Numbered from the stretch's first letter, positions 1 through 10,101 are shown. The stretch: DNA of 12,421 bases from DATLEX01 sp035525045 (GCA_035525045.1 DATLEX010000159.1:1-12421), one strand, 5' to 3'. The notes: generated by a model not told the origin, from the sequence alone. Translations and numbers: made by a program.

Positions 1-89
1 GCCTTCCTGTGGAAGACGCCGAGGTCGATGGCGAGCATCGCCAGGATGAAGACATTGAATCCGACCCAGACCCAGATTGTCGCTGTCAT
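1..89 (-). CDS. TerC/Alx-family integral membrane protein, N-terminal fragment
   Basis: Reading the minus strand from the ATG at 89 gives 29 codons without a stop, running off the left edge. The peptide begins MTATIWVWVGFNVFILAM and continues LAIDLGVFHRK. This WVGFN...LALDLGVFHRK signature is the first transmembrane helix and following loop of TerC/Alx-type membrane proteins, a family linked to tellurite resistance and to manganese or metal-ion export. The hydrophobic stretch at residues 5-24 fits helix one. No strong Shine-Dalgarno sequence precedes the ATG, and no stop is seen in frame for some codons upstream, so the start could lie slightly further out. It is divergent from the methyltransferase at 144, with 54 bp between start codons that presumably hold both promoters. 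Family assignment rests on a short fragment but the motif is distinctive. Confidence 0.75.
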   Translation of the reverse strand, partial: MTATIWVWVGFNVFILAMLAIDLGVFHRK

Positions 90-143
90 CAGGAGTGCTC
101 TGACCCGCGGCCGCCGCGCCGGCTGGTCAGTGTAGCCGAACCG

Positions 144-725
144 ATGACACGCTGGGACCGGCTCGCGCCTCTCTACCGCCCGCTCATGTGGCCGCTCGAG
201 GTGCTGTGGCTGCGGCGCTGGCGGCGGCGGGCCGCCTCAGCCATTCCCGGGGCGGCCCGGCTGCTCGAGGTCGGGGCCGGTCCGGCGATGAACGTCCCGT
301 TTTACCCCCCGCGGGTGCGAGGTGTCGCCAGCGACGTCTCCATGGTGATGCTCGCCGGCGGCAGCCGGCGCGAGGGAATGGCGCGCGTGGTTGCCGACGT
401 GCAGAAGCTCCCGTTCCGCGACCGAGCCTTCGATGTCGCGCTGGCCACCTTCCTGTTCTGCGGAGTTCCCGACGACCGGCAGGGGTTGCGGGAAGTGCGG
501 CGGGTGGTCGTGCCGGGCGGCGTCTGCGTGTTCCTCGAGCACGTCCGGCCGGAGGGGCGGGTTGGCGGATTTCTGGCCGATCTCCTCGAGCGCTTCACCG
601 CCCCCATCTTCGGCGAGCACGTGAACCGCCGGACCGTGGAGAATGTGGCGCGTGAGGATTTCGCGATCGAGCGGGTCGAGACCGCGGCCGGCACGCTCCT
701 GCGACTGATCGTGGCCAGGCGATGA
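144..725 (+). CDS. Class I SAM-dependent methyltransferase (UbiE/PmtA-like)
   Basis: This encodes a 193-residue soluble methyltransferase of the Methyltransf_11/UbiE-like type. Motif I, the glycine-rich SAM loop, is LLEVGAGP (residues 40-47, E42 and G44/G46). The acidic residue that usually binds the SAM ribose is D64 in ASDVS. Motif III-IV reads ADVQKLPF followed by FDVAL (D85, L89-F91, D97), and the post-motif reads REVRRVVVPGG. The substrate cannot be told from sequence; relatives modify quinones, phospholipid headgroups or small metabolites. The reading frame is open upstream to position 9, but the part before 144 lacks the family pattern and antisense to it runs the TerC-type gene. The ATG at 144 (MTRWDRLAPLYRP) gives the normal N-terminal cap of this family. 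Its stop overlaps the start of arfB by 4 bp, so the two are likely co-translated. Confidence 0.85.
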   Translation: MTRWDRLAPLYRPLMWPLEVLWLRRWRRRAASAIPGAARLLEVGAGPAMNVPFYPPRVRGVASDVSMVMLAGGSRREGMARVVADVQKLPFRDRAFDVALATFLFCGVPDDRQGLREVRRVVVPGGVCVFLEHVRPEGRVGGFLADLLERFTAPIFGEHVNRRTVENVAREDFAIERVETAAGTLLRLIVARR

Positions 726-1138
726 GAGACCTCGACCTCGGCCAGGGGCTGCTGATTCCGGCGCAATTGCTCCGCGCCGCCACCTCCCGCAGCGGCGGCC
801 CGGGCGGGCAGAACGTGAACAAGCTCGAGACCCGCGTCACCATCGAGGCCGACGTCGACGCGCTGCCGCTGCCCGGCGCCGCGAAGCAGCGGATCAGGGA
901 AGAGCTGGCTACGAGGATCAACCGCGACGGGGTTCTGCGCGTCACGTCGCAGAGCGAGAGGTCGCAGCGCCGAAACCGCGACCGCGCCCTGGCCCGGATG
1001 GAACAGCTCCTCCGCGATGCCCTCGCCGAGCGCGCCGAACGGAGGCCGACGCGAATCTCGCGGGCGCAGAAGAAGCGGCGCCTCGAGGAGAAGAAGCGGC
1101 GCTCGGAGACGAAACGCCTGCGGTCGTCGCGGGAGTGA
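722..1138 (+). CDS. arfB: Alternative ribosome-rescue factor ArfB (peptidyl-tRNA hydrolase, YaeJ)
   Basis: This 138-residue protein is a codon-independent release factor that frees ribosomes stalled on mRNAs lacking a stop codon by hydrolysing peptidyl-tRNA. The catalytic GGQ lies at residues 28-30 inside the family pattern SRSGGPGGQNVNK (residues 22-34), followed by RINRDGVLRVTSQSERSQ. The C-terminal tail from about residue 105 is strongly basic (QKKRRLEEKKRRSETKRLR). In ArfB this tail enters the empty mRNA channel, and its presence separates the protein from tail-less GGQ proteins and from PrfA/PrfB, which carry codon-recognition domains. Length matches E. coli YaeJ (about 140 residues). 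The ATG at 722 overlaps the methyltransferase stop (ATGA), suggesting translational coupling. Only 19 bp separates its stop from the convergent receptor gene, with no visible terminator hairpin. Confidence 0.93.
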   Translation: MRDLDLGQGLLIPAQLLRAATSRSGGPGGQNVNKLETRVTIEADVDALPLPGAAKQRIREELATRINRDGVLRVTSQSERSQRRNRDRALARMEQLLRDALAERAERRPTRISRAQKKRRLEEKKRRSETKRLRSSRE

Positions 1139-1157
1139 GCGGGTGGGCTATGAGGGC

Positions 1158-3311
1158 TCAGTACCTAACCTTCATCCCCACCTGCACCACCCGCGGCATG
1201 CCCGGCAGGATGCCGCGGCTGCGGTCGACGATGTACAGCTCGTCGAAGACGTTCTTCACCGCGATGAAGAGCGTGCTCCGCAGCGGCGCCACGTCGACGT
1301 TCAGCGTGGCGTTCCAGATCGTGTGAGGGGGAATCAGACCGCGCTGCCCGTCGGCGGTCGGCAGGACCGTATTGAGGTCGTCGCCGAACTGATCGCTCAC
1401 GTGGACCGCTTCCACGAACGCCTCGATCCCTCGCGGCATGAGGTACCCGAGGCCGGCCGTGAGCGTCTGCTCCGGCGCGTACGGCAGGCGGTGTCCGCCG
1501 ACCTCGACGTGACCGAAGCCGGGAATGTTGCTCCGCCTCGATCCGGCGAACGACGCTTCCCACAGATGCGTGTAGGCGAGCGTCGTATAGACGTTGTGTG
1601 ACGTTCCGAGGAGCGCGGCGCTGTCGATCCGCCCACCGAGCTCGATCCCCTCGTGGTTCGTGGCGCCGCCGTTCGTCAGCGTGGCCCCCACGCCGCCGGC
1701 GACGCTGGCCGGCACGACCTGGTTCTCGTAGTCCATCCGGAAGAGCGTGGCCTCGGCGCTGAGCCCCGGCCGGATGCTGGAGCGGACGCCGAGCTCGCTG
1801 TTCCAGCTCAGCTCCGGGTCGAGGTCGACGACCCCGCCGGCGTTGGTGAGGATGTCCTCGGTGCGCGGCGGCGCGAATCCGCGATGGATGCCGCCGAAGA
1901 GCGTGGTCTCGCCGGTCGTCCAGGAGACGCCGATGCCCGGGACGATCTGCGTCAGCACGGTTTCCCCGCGCGCGCCGAGGCCGCCGTTCGCCAGGCGGTT
2001 GAGCCGCTCGTAGGCGATCCGCTCGATGCGCACGCCCGGCGTCACCGAGAGACGCCCGACGCTGATCCGGTCCTGCACGAACGCGGCAAAGGCGACGTTG
2101 TCGCGGGCGTTGTTCTCGACCGTCCGGCCGCTGCGGGCCTGCGGCGTGTCGCCGTTGATCTGCCGGCGCTCCTGCGACTCCACGAGCGCGCGCACCCCGG
2201 CCTGGATCTCGTTCGGGAGGCCGAAGAGGCTCGAGGTCCACTGCACCCGCGGCTCGATGCCCCACGTGCGGAACTCGCGCAGGCGCCCCTCGTTGCCGCA
2301 GGTCGTGAGCAGGCTGTCCATCCCTCCGCAGCCCGGCTCGGAGGAGTCGTTCGGGCGCTGATTCGAGTTGCTCGACTGCCGCCACCAGTGCCGCTTGAAG
2401 AGCGCGCCGTAGACGCTGGTGGTGACGAGCAGCGAGTCGTCGAGGCGGACCCGGTGTGCGACGCTGGCCCCGTAGCGGTCACCGTAGAAGAAATCGTTGC
2501 TGAAGGGGTTTTGCCGTGGATCGGCCTCGTACTCGTTCTGCCGGAGGCCGGAGTACGTGGCGTTCGATTCCTCGCCGTAGTAGTTGGCGCGGAAGGTGAG
2601 GCTCTGGGCGCCGGAGAACGCATGCACGACCTTGGCGTTGAAGTCGTTCAGCTCGGAGAAGATGTTGTCGCGTGCCCCGGCGCCTTCCTTGCGCATGAAA
2701 TCGATCAGCAGGCCGGTCTTCCCCCAGGTGTCGCCGAAGGAGAGGTGCCCGTTGAAGTAGTCGCGCGTGCCGGCGGTGAGGAGGAGGGAGGCCGACGGCT
2801 TCGAGGGAGGCATCGGCGTGAGGTAGTTCAGCACGCCGCCGACCGTCACGGGCCCGAAGGCGATCTGCCCTGATCCCTTGAGGATCTCGATCGACTCGAA
2901 ACGCTCGATCGGCGGGTGGTAGTAGGAGGCGTTGTCGCCGTATGGCGCATAGGTGAGCGGCAGGCCGTCTTCGAGGAGGAGCACCTTCGTCGATCGCGCC
3001 GGGTTCGTGCCGCGGAGGCCGATGTTCGGCCGCAGGCCGAACCCTTCTTCGTCGCGCACCGTCACGCCCGGGCATTTGCGCAGCGCCTCGGAGGTGGTGA
3101 GGGGCCTGGCGCTCTCCAGCGTCTGCCGCTCGATCACCGTCACGGCCCCCGGGATCAGCTCGGGCGCCGCCGCGATGCGCGTGCCGACGACCGTCATCGA
3201 GTCGGCGAAGGGGAGAAGGGTGGCGCCGGCCGGCTTGTCGACGGCATCGGTCTCGGCGGACGCGGCTGAAGAGAGGAGGAGCGAGAGGATCACGGCGGCG
3301 TAGCGGTTCAT
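1158..3311 (-). CDS. TonB-dependent outer-membrane receptor, FecA-like
   Basis: This 717-residue protein probably imports a ferric chelate or similar ligand across the outer membrane using TonB/ExbBD energy. Residues 1-19 form a Sec signal peptide ending ASA before ETD. DSMTVVGTR (37-45) resembles a TonB box. The plug domain follows (about 54-168) with GLRGTNPARSTKV, LLLEDGLPLTYAPYGDN, IEILKGSG and FGPVTVGGVLNYLTP, a pattern typical of COG4772 (Fe(III)-dicitrate-type) receptors. The remainder is barrel, ending KNVFDELY...VGMKVRY with the aromatic last residue expected for BAM-dependent insertion. An extracellular loop carries CGGMDSLLTTC, a possible disulfide. The start has a GGAAGGG ribosome site at 3320-3326, 8 nt from the ATG. 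No fecI/fecR regulators or ABC transporter genes are adjacent. The ligand is unproven; FecA-like receptors outside model species take varied siderophores or other metals. Confidence 0.92.
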   Translation of the reverse strand: MNRYAAVILSLLLSSAASAETDAVDKPAGATLLPFADSMTVVGTRIAAAPELIPGAVTVIERQTLESARPLTTSEALRKCPGVTVRDEEGFGLRPNIGLRGTNPARSTKVLLLEDGLPLTYAPYGDNASYYHPPIERFESIEILKGSGQIAFGPVTVGGVLNYLTPMPPSKPSASLLLTAGTRDYFNGHLSFGDTWGKTGLLIDFMRKEGAGARDNIFSELNDFNAKVVHAFSGAQSLTFRANYYGEESNATYSGLRQNEYEADPRQNPFSNDFFYGDRYGASVAHRVRLDDSLLVTTSVYGALFKRHWWRQSSNSNQRPNDSSEPGCGGMDSLLTTCGNEGRLREFRTWGIEPRVQWTSSLFGLPNEIQAGVRALVESQERRQINGDTPQARSGRTVENNARDNVAFAAFVQDRISVGRLSVTPGVRIERIAYERLNRLANGGLGARGETVLTQIVPGIGVSWTTGETTLFGGIHRGFAPPRTEDILTNAGGVVDLDPELSWNSELGVRSSIRPGLSAEATLFRMDYENQVVPASVAGGVGATLTNGGATNHEGIELGGRIDSAALLGTSHNVYTTLAYTHLWEASFAGSRRSNIPGFGHVEVGGHRLPYAPEQTLTAGLGYLMPRGIEAFVEAVHVSDQFGDDLNTVLPTADGQRGLIPPHTIWNATLNVDVAPLRSTLFIAVKNVFDELYIVDRSRGILPGMPRVVQVGMKVRY

Positions 3312-3328
3312 CGGCGTTTCCCTTCCAG

Positions 3329-3345
3329 TTGAGACCTGGTCTCAA
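3329..3345. promoter_or_regulatory. Perfect 17-bp palindrome, candidate operator of the receptor gene
   Basis: TTGAGACC-T-GGTCTCAA has two 8-bp arms around one central base. It ends 17 bp upstream of the receptor ATG on the minus strand. A possible minus-strand -10 element, TACATT, lies at 3355-3360, which would put the palindrome just downstream of the transcription start, a classic repressor position. The core also fits TGA-N9-TCA, the consensus reported for the alphaproteobacterial iron-Rhodo box, but that match is short and could be chance. The regulator is not identified. The nearest plus-strand gene starts about 94 bp away, so a role there is less likely. A short hairpin in the 5' leader is an alternative reading. 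Confidence 0.55.
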
Positions 3346-3438
3346 TCGCCGGCGAATGTAGCGTGACGTCCTGAACCGTTACGGTGTCGGTTGTCACCCG
3401 CCGCTGTGATGCTGCCTTGCGATACGATCCCGCCCCCG

Positions 3439-4410
3439 ATGCTGATGCAGGCGGTCTGGTTCGTGCTCGGGCTGGCGGGCCTCTACTTCGCCGCCGAGTG
3501 GCTGGTGAAGGGCGCCTCCCGCATCGCCCGCACCTTCGGGATCACCCCCATGGTGGTCGGGCTGACGGTGGTGGCGTTCGGGACCTCGGCCCCCGAGCTG
3601 GTGGTCAGCGTGCTCGCCGCCCTGCGCGATCAGAGCGACCTCGCCGTCGGCAACATCGTCGGCTCGAACATCATGAACGTCGCCCTGATCCTCGGCATCT
3701 GCGCCCTGATCGCGCCGATCCACGTCGATCGCTCTTTCATCCGGCGGGAGATCCCCATCATGATCGGCGTCTCGTTGCTCCTGCCGATCTTCGCCTGGGA
3801 CTTGCTGATCAGCCGCTTCGACGCCTTCCTGCTGCTCGCCGCGTTCGCCGGCTTCGTCGTCGCGTCGATCTACGCGGCCCGGAAGGAGCCGGAAGCGGCG
3901 CAGGAGGAGTTCCGGACCTTCGAAGAGCTCGCCGGCTACGAGCCGCGGGGAGAGAAGCCGGCGGTGGACGCGGGCCTGGTGGTGGCGGGGCTCGCCGGAC
4001 TGGTCGTCTCCGCGCACCTCCTCGTGACCTCGGCGGTCTTCTTCGCCCGCGCGCTCGGCGTCACCGAGCTGGTGATCGGCCTGACGATCATCGCCGTCGG
4101 CACCTCGCTGCCGGAGCTGGCCACGTCGATCGTCGCCGCCAGGCGGAGCGAGCCGGAGATCGCCCTCGGCAACGTCATCGGCTCGAACATCTTCAACATC
4201 CTCCTGATCCTCGGCGCCGCCGCCGCGGTCCGCCCCGTGACCATCGATCCCGAGCTTCTCCGTTTCGAGATTCCGGCCTGCATCGCCGTCGCCCTCACGC
4301 TGGTCCCCCTTGTCTACCCGCGAGCGCGGCTGGGGCGAATCGGAGGGGCCGTGCTCCTCCTCTTCTACATCGTCTTCACCGTGCTGGTGGTCATCGGAGC
4401 GGCCGCTTGA
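3439..4410 (+). CDS. CaCA-family sodium/calcium (cation) antiporter, YrbG-type
   Basis: This is an inner-membrane exchanger of about 323 residues that swaps Ca2+ (or another cation) for Na+ or H+. It shows the two homologous alpha repeats that define the CaCA superfamily. Repeat 1 is GLTVVAFGTSAPEL (41-54) and GNIVGSNIMN (71-80); repeat 2 is GLTIIAVGTSLPEL (214-227) and GNVIGSNIFN (244-253). The ion-binding acids are E53 and E226. About ten hydrophobic segments flank a charged cytoplasmic loop (residues about 140-175, rich in E and K). Length matches E. coli YrbG (325). The chosen ATG begins MLMQAVWFVLGLAGLYF, directly at helix one. A second ATG at 3445 and one at 3409 are alternatives; none has a clear ribosome site. 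It is divergent from the receptor and overlaps the dioxygenase gene by 4 bp. Confidence 0.9.
   Translation: MLMQAVWFVLGLAGLYFAAEWLVKGASRIARTFGITPMVVGLTVVAFGTSAPELVVSVLAALRDQSDLAVGNIVGSNIMNVALILGICALIAPIHVDRSFIRREIPIMIGVSLLLPIFAWDLLISRFDAFLLLAAFAGFVVASIYAARKEPEAAQEEFRTFEELAGYEPRGEKPAVDAGLVVAGLAGLVVSAHLLVTSAVFFARALGVTELVIGLTIIAVGTSLPELATSIVAARRSEPEIALGNVIGSNIFNILLILGAAAAVRPVTIDPELLRFEIPACIAVALTLVPLVYPRARLGRIGGAVLLLFYIVFTVLVVIGAAA
4396..4399 (+). promoter_or_regulatory. GGAG ribosome-binding site deciding the TTG start of the dioxygenase gene
   Basis: GGAG lies 7 nt before the TTG at 4407, inside the last codons of the antiporter gene. There is no in-frame ATG near the expected N-terminus, and the protein from this TTG starts right at the PhyH pattern (LEADGHALVRGLLPPEEA). 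TTG overlaps the antiporter stop as TTGA, as expected for a translationally coupled gene. Confidence 0.6.
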
Positions 4411-5204
4411 GCAGCGTTGCCGGGCTCGAGGCCGACGGCCACGCCCTCGTCCGCGGGCTGCTGCCGCCGGAGGAGGCTGCCTCGTACCGTCCCCTCATCC
4501 GCCGCATCGTCGAGGAGGTCTCACAACGCGCCGACAGGCAGGGGCGGATCGACGACTACTCGCGGCTCTTCAACCAGGTGACGAACATCTGGCGGCTCGA
4601 CGACGGCGCGCGGCGCATCGTCTTCGATCGCCGCTTCGCCGCCGCTGCGGCGCGGATTCTCGGCGTCGAGTCGGTCCGGCTCTACCACGACCAGGCGCTC
4701 TTCAAGCCGCCCGGCGCGGCCCGGACGCCGTGGCATCAGGACCGCTACTACTGGCCGCTCGACACCGACCGGTCCGTCACGATGTGGCTCCCCCTCGTCG
4801 ACGTGACCGAGGAGATGGGGCCGATGATCTTCGCCAGCGGGTCGCATCGCGGAGGCGATTTCGGCGAGGTGTCGATCTCCGAGGAGACCGATCGCCGCCT
4901 GGCCGCGCTGATCGCTGAGCGAGGATGGCCGCTCTGGACGGCGCCCGTCGCCGCGGGCGACGCGACGTTCCACCTCGGCGGCACGCTTCACTCCGCCGGC
5001 GCGAACCGCTCCGGCACCACACGCGAAGTGCTGACCGTCATCTACTACGCCGCCGGAACGCGCGCCGCCGTTCCGGCCAACGAGAACCAGCGTGTCGACC
5101 TGGAAGTGTTCCTGCCCGGCGTGCGCCCCGGCGAGGAAGCGGCCAGCGAGCTGAACCCGGTGCTCTGGCCGGCGGAGTCCGCGCGGTCTCCGATCCTCTG
5201 CTGA
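4407..5204 (+). CDS. Phytanoyl-CoA dioxygenase (PhyH) family Fe(II)/2-oxoglutarate oxygenase
   Basis: This 265-residue cytoplasmic oxygenase has the double-stranded beta-helix signature of the PhyH family. The iron facial triad is readable as H110 and D112 (TPWHQDRYYW) plus H195 (GGTLHSAG). R206, eleven residues later (TTREVLTV), sits where the 2-oxoglutarate-binding arginine is expected. The N-terminal DGHALVRGLLPPEE is also typical. Members hydroxylate acyl-CoAs, amino acids, natural products or osmolytes, so the substrate cannot be named. The coding frame stays open far upstream across the antiporter gene, but that part is only an out-of-frame reading of the antiporter, not a fusion. The TTG start is chosen for its ribosome site and the TTGA overlap. 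Its stop is 3 bp from the convergent repeat-protein gene, so both must terminate within each other's coding DNA or read through antisense. Confidence 0.88.
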   Translation: MSSVAGLEADGHALVRGLLPPEEAASYRPLIRRIVEEVSQRADRQGRIDDYSRLFNQVTNIWRLDDGARRIVFDRRFAAAAARILGVESVRLYHDQALFKPPGAARTPWHQDRYYWPLDTDRSVTMWLPLVDVTEEMGPMIFASGSHRGGDFGEVSISEETDRRLAALIAERGWPLWTAPVAAGDATFHLGGTLHSAGANRSGTTREVLTVIYYAAGTRAAVPANENQRVDLEVFLPGVRPGEEAASELNPVLWPAESARSPILC

Positions 5205-5207
5205 AGG

Positions 5208-6656
5208 TCAGTACTGCCAGCAGCTCGCGCGGACGGTTCCGGAACCGAGATCGACAATGCCGCCGGTATGATTGGCGAGAACCACTCTCACCGTATTCGC
5301 CGCCGTAGCGTGCGCGGAAATGATCCAGTTGGCGTCGGGCAGCACCGAGAATCCGGCGAAGCAGGAATCTCCCGCGACCGCGCCGGCGACCGTCACGCTC
5401 GTCGCCGTCGCCGCACCGTTCGCGACCGGCGGAGGGTCCCACGTCGCCGTGGCCGAGAGGTGCTTCGCGATCGGAGTGCCGCCGGAGCCGATCGATACGC
5501 CGGAGGAGCTGATCCGCATCCTCTCCTGCAGGACTCCGCCAGACGCCTTCGTCCGAAAAACCAGGAGCGCGGCATCTTCGGCGGCTCCAGCCTGCCAGCC
5601 CGCGATCTGTGCCGCCGTCGTTGGAGTGGCGGAACCGGTAATGAAATCGAGTTGTCCGCCGATGCCGACGTTGCCGCTCTTGTCGATTGTCAGCGCCGTG
5701 GCCATCACGTTCGGCGTTGAGCCCGATCCGGCAGCCGGCGCTGTCTGGAAGAGGATGTCACCTGAACCACCGGAGCCGGTCCCATTCCCCGGCTGGATGA
5801 TGAGATCACCGCCTGCTCTGTTGCTCCCGATCGTTGACGCGGCGCGCAGTGTTTTCGCCGGCGCGGTCGGAGAGCTCGAACCGAGCTGAAACGTCGATAC
5901 CGCGTCATTCCCGAGAACGATCTTGTCATTCGCGTCGACTTTCGCGCCCGCGCCGATTGCCGTCGAATTACTGAGCGGCGTCGCTTGCGGAACGGAGCCG
6001 TCGCGTGACGCTCGATAGCCGACGAACGTCATCGAATTGTCGACGCTGGATCGCTGATTGATCGTATTGTCACCGGCTCCGGCGTACGCCCCGAGCGACG
6101 TGTTATTCGCGCCGGTCGTGTTCCCCTGGTGAGACGCCAATCCATACGCCGAATTCAAATGACCGGTCGTGGTGTTGTTCAGGCTGTCCAAGCCATACCC
6201 GGAGTTACCGAGGCCGGCCGTGTTGTGATAGAGAACATCGATTCCAACGGCGGTATTGGCCCGCCCGGTGGTGTTCAGGAACATTGCATGCGAGCCGACG
6301 ACCGTATTGTTGTTTCCCGTCGTGTTGTTCGGCAGCGCCTCTCGACCGATTGCGGTGTTCCAGAATCCGGTCGTGTTGGCTGCAAGCGATCCATACCCGA
6401 TTCCGGTGTTGCCGCTGCTGAGGTAAGAAAGACCGCCGGCCGGCCCCATCATGAAATTCCCGGCATTCACTCCGAGAAACAGGTTCTGCCCGTCTGAGGC
6501 CGGGTCAGCATGAGTGTGCAGGAAGCGTGAGCCTCCTTTTCTGATGACCGACGTCACCTCGATGTCGATGTCTCCAGTGCCAGGACACGGTACGGCTCCT
6601 GGAGTCTGACCGAGAAGCGGAACAGCCAGAAAAACGATCGGAAGAATTGTTCTCAT
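5208..6656 (-). CDS. Secreted NTTG-repeat beta-roll protein with phage-tail-like C-terminal domain
   Basis: This 482-residue protein starts at an ATG preceded by a strong GGAGG 7 nt upstream; the open frame upstream belongs to the intergenic hairpin. Residues 1-16 (MRTILPIVFLAVPLLG) form a Sec signal peptide. Residues 43-80 (SRFLHTHAD...NLFLGVNAGNFMMG) precede seven consecutive 17-residue units of the form NTxxGxxxLxxNTTGxx, starting at 83, 100, 117, 134, 151, 168 and 185. Such repeats occur in trimeric-adhesin heads and tail-fibre-like proteins and are predicted to form a left-handed beta-roll. ALTIDKSGNVGIG (321-333) is a common tail-fibre stalk motif. Residues about 398-482 resemble a small beta domain found in phage structural proteins, with C432 and C479 as a possible disulfide. 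There is no YadA-type membrane anchor and no S74 endosialidase chaperone domain. The role is unknown; adhesion or a surface fibre is an inference. Confidence 0.8.
   Translation of the reverse strand: MRTILPIVFLAVPLLGQTPGAVPCPGTGDIDIEVTSVIRKGGSRFLHTHADPASDGQNLFLGVNAGNFMMGPAGGLSYLSSGNTGIGYGSLAANTTGFWNTAIGREALPNNTTGNNNTVVGSHAMFLNTTGRANTAVGIDVLYHNTAGLGNSGYGLDSLNNTTTGHLNSAYGLASHQGNTTGANNTSLGAYAGAGDNTINQRSSVDNSMTFVGYRASRDGSVPQATPLSNSTAIGAGAKVDANDKIVLGNDAVSTFQLGSSSPTAPAKTLRAASTIGSNRAGGDLIIQPGNGTGSGGSGDILFQTAPAAGSGSTPNVMATALTIDKSGNVGIGGQLDFITGSATPTTAAQIAGWQAGAAEDAALLVFRTKASGGVLQERMRISSSGVSIGSGGTPIAKHLSATATWDPPPVANGAATATSVTVAGAVAGDSCFAGFSVLPDANWIISAHATAANTVRVVLANHTGGIVDLGSGTVRASCWQY
6105..6410 (-). 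repeat. Tandem 51-bp coding repeats (17-residue NTxxGxxxLxxNTTGxx units)
   Basis: Six full units cover residues 83-184 of the secreted repeat protein, with a seventh, degenerate unit at 185-201 (6054-6104). Examples are NTAIGREALPNNTTGNN, NTVVGSHAMFLNTTGRA and NTAVGIDVLYHNTAGLG. The period is exactly 17 residues, with Asn at position 1, Gly at 5 and NT(T/A)G at 12-15 nearly invariant. The DNA copies have diverged, so this is an old protein repeat rather than a recent slippage array. Confidence 0.85.
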
Positions 6657-6663
6657 GATCAGT

Positions 6664-6668
6664 CCTCC
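6664..6668 (-). promoter_or_regulatory. GGAGG ribosome-binding site deciding the repeat-protein start
   Basis: The minus strand reads GGAGG-ACTGATC-ATG, a perfect anti-Shine-Dalgarno match 7 nt before the ATG at 6656. It rules out the upstream in-frame ATG at 6746, which would translate the intergenic hairpin and bury the signal peptide 30 residues in. Confidence 0.8.
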
Positions 6669-6669
6669 A

Positions 6670-6744
6670 GTCATCCCGAGCGTGAGTGAGGGGCCTGGGT
6701 GGGGGGCGACACGCAGCGTGCGTCGTGGACACGCTCGGAATGAC
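6670..6744. repeat. Imperfect inverted repeat, REP-like intergenic hairpin
   Basis: The left arm GTCATCCCGAGCGTG (6670-6684) pairs with the right arm CACGCTCGGAATGAC (6730-6744), with one mismatch in 15 bp around a 45-bp loop. The loop holds a smaller palindrome, CACGC-A-GCGTG (6710-6720), and a G-rich stretch. The arms read as the GTCATYCCGAGCG element that I recognise as a dispersed intergenic repeat in many environmental bacterial genomes, often mistranslated as ...VILSEVEGP- or PERSEG-like peptides. It lies between the amidohydrolase gene and the downstream repeat-protein gene. There is no T-run, so it is not a canonical intrinsic terminator. It may be a REP/MITE-like unit or an mRNA-stabilising stem. 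Confidence 0.7.
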
Positions 6745-6750
6745 ATGCGG

Positions 6751-10092
<3,342 letters not shown>

Positions 10093-10101
10093 GGCGATAG
10101 G

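Noticed and set aside
1139..1157. Terminator between arfB and the convergent receptor gene
   Set aside because: There are only 19 bp with no stable stem and no T-run on either strand.
1653..2873. 406-codon plus-strand frame opposite the receptor gene
   Set aside because: It is an antisense shadow; the receptor on the minus strand has signal peptide, plug and C-terminal aromatic residue.
3375..3385. Short palindrome ACCGT-T-ACGGT in the receptor/antiporter spacer
   Set aside because: Five-bp arms are expected by chance in GC-rich DNA; there is no second copy nearby and no alignment with promoter elements.
3391..3438. Promoter for the antiporter using TTGTCA (3391) and TACGAT (3423)
   Set aside because: The spacing of 26 bp is far outside the functional range; no convincing alternative was found.
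3384..4406. Possible long N-terminal extension or fusion on the PhyH protein
   Set aside because: The upstream part is the antiporter gene read in another frame; the antiporter frame has clear paired alpha repeats, and the dioxygenase has its own ribosome site.
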